Shown: positions 63,641 through 64,000 of the stretch, piece by piece
Layout: the number at the start of each line of letters is the position of its first letter
How positions within the stretch are numbered: the first letter of the stretch is position 1
Assembly: GCA_026315105.1 (NCBI GenBank)
Contig: CM048744.1
Coordinates: 838,312,094 to 838,376,093, forward strand
From: Locusta migratoria
Lineage: Eukaryota > Arthropoda > Insecta > Orthoptera > Acrididae
Reading direction: 5' to 3'
Length of the DNA: 64,000 nt
Notes under the pieces: generated by a model
The model's database searches: none
What the model was told of the DNA's origin: nothing
What the model saw: the letters and a program-made list of their open reading frames with translations, nothing else
Translations under genes and position numbers: made by a program

Positions 63641-64000
63641 CACGAAATTTGAATCACGAATTTTCTCTTACAAAATCATCATCATCATCATCATTATCAT
63701 CATCATTAGAGACAGATTATGCCTTTCAGCCTTCAGTCTGGAGCGTAGTACCTCTAATAAAATTCATCCATGATCCCCTATTCAATGCTAACATTGATAC
63801 ATCGTCTGATGTTGTGCCTTTCACTTCAAAATCATTCTGCACCGAATCTAAGTACTTTCTTCTGGGTCCACCTCGACTCCTCTTACCCTCCACTGACGAG
63901 CTCATGAGTCTCTTAGGTAACCTTGCTTCTCACATGCGTGTAACATGACCCCACCATCTCAGCCTGTTCGCTCTAACTGCTTCATATAAAGAGAAAACAT
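63641..64000 (-). pseudogene. RTE-clade LINE 3' end, continuing beyond the right edge
   Basis: The minus strand from 63970 reads RLRWWGHVTRMREARLPKRL and then RSRGGPRRKYLDSVQNDF, the conserved C-terminal part of RTE ORFs. The copy ends in an (ATG)n-type microsatellite (ATC on the plus strand, 63675-63708). The upstream RT lies outside the window. It is related to the fragment at 16960-17400 but better preserved. Confidence 0.78.

Noticed and set aside
1..64000. A host gene with several exons
   Set aside because: No set of open frames with splice-compatible ends and cellular protein domains was found; every recognisable protein segment belongs to a transposable element.

Overview
This window looks like repeat-dominated intergenic DNA from a large arthropod genome, most probably an orthopteran insect of the Schistocerca type. 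I recognise the tRNA-derived SINE families and the Tc1/mariner copies as the kind common in grasshopper and locust genomes; this is recognition from memory and was not checked by a search. I found no host gene, no exon chain of a cellular protein, no rRNA and no convincing functional tRNA gene. Almost everything recognisable is a transposable element (TE), and most copies are truncated, frameshifted or interrupted by later insertions.

Layout. 1-13 kb: a mariner end at the left edge, an RTE-like remnant, a minus-strand CR1/L2-like LINE with endonuclease and reverse transcriptase, a PIF/Harbinger transposon (5890-8078, TTA target duplication) carrying two SINEs and a LINE fragment, more LINE 3' ends, and a non-autonomous Helitron (10378-11644). 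13-30 kb: a 76-bp exact repeat, RTE fragments, a minisatellite, a second Helitron copy with a foldback insertion, a mariner with about 163-bp inverted repeats (21901-23296), degenerate LINEs, and a SINE split by a LINE. 30-34 kb: a SINE dimer, then a nested block in which one SINE (30884-33253) holds Penelope-like (PLE) sequence that itself holds four more SINEs; then a palindromic mariner and a Helitron helicase remnant. 34-48 kb: foldbacks, tandem duplications, mariner copies hosting a LINE, SINEs and a PLE, and the first copy of a 1.76-kb unclassified repeat. 48-57 kb: the second copy of that repeat, broken by a PLE with an inverted 5' part and by the only apparently intact autonomous element, a Tx1/L1-type LINE with two overlapping ORFs (51362-52600 and 52597-55959) and an A tail. 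57-64 kb: SINE, LINE, Helitron and RTE fragments and a nearly full-length but frameshifted Tc1 element (61206-62571).

Family names used below: SINE-A is a tRNA-headed SINE whose body contains TTTAGGGACTGATGACC and ends in ACATTTGAACATTT. SINE-B is a related SINE with a TG repeat after the tRNA-like head. SINE-C is another tRNA-like family, found as a dimer. M1, M2 and M3 are three mariner-type families. X and Y are two CR1/L2-like LINE families whose 3' ends carry TAGATG-type repeats.

How the parts act together. The coding capacity belongs to retrotransposition and transposition. The Tx1/L1 LINE could in principle supply endonuclease and reverse transcriptase, although one catalytic residue of its endonuclease appears altered. 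The SINEs depend on LINE machinery, and the short palindromic and foldback elements depend on related transposases or PLE enzymes. The most interesting signals are structural: a covarying hammerhead-like stem shared by foldbacks and a PLE terminus, a nest three levels deep, a probable twin-primed PLE, a mariner made of two inverted 3' halves, a SINE that duplicated a splice donor, and homopolymer runs of about 50 bases inside TE reading frames.
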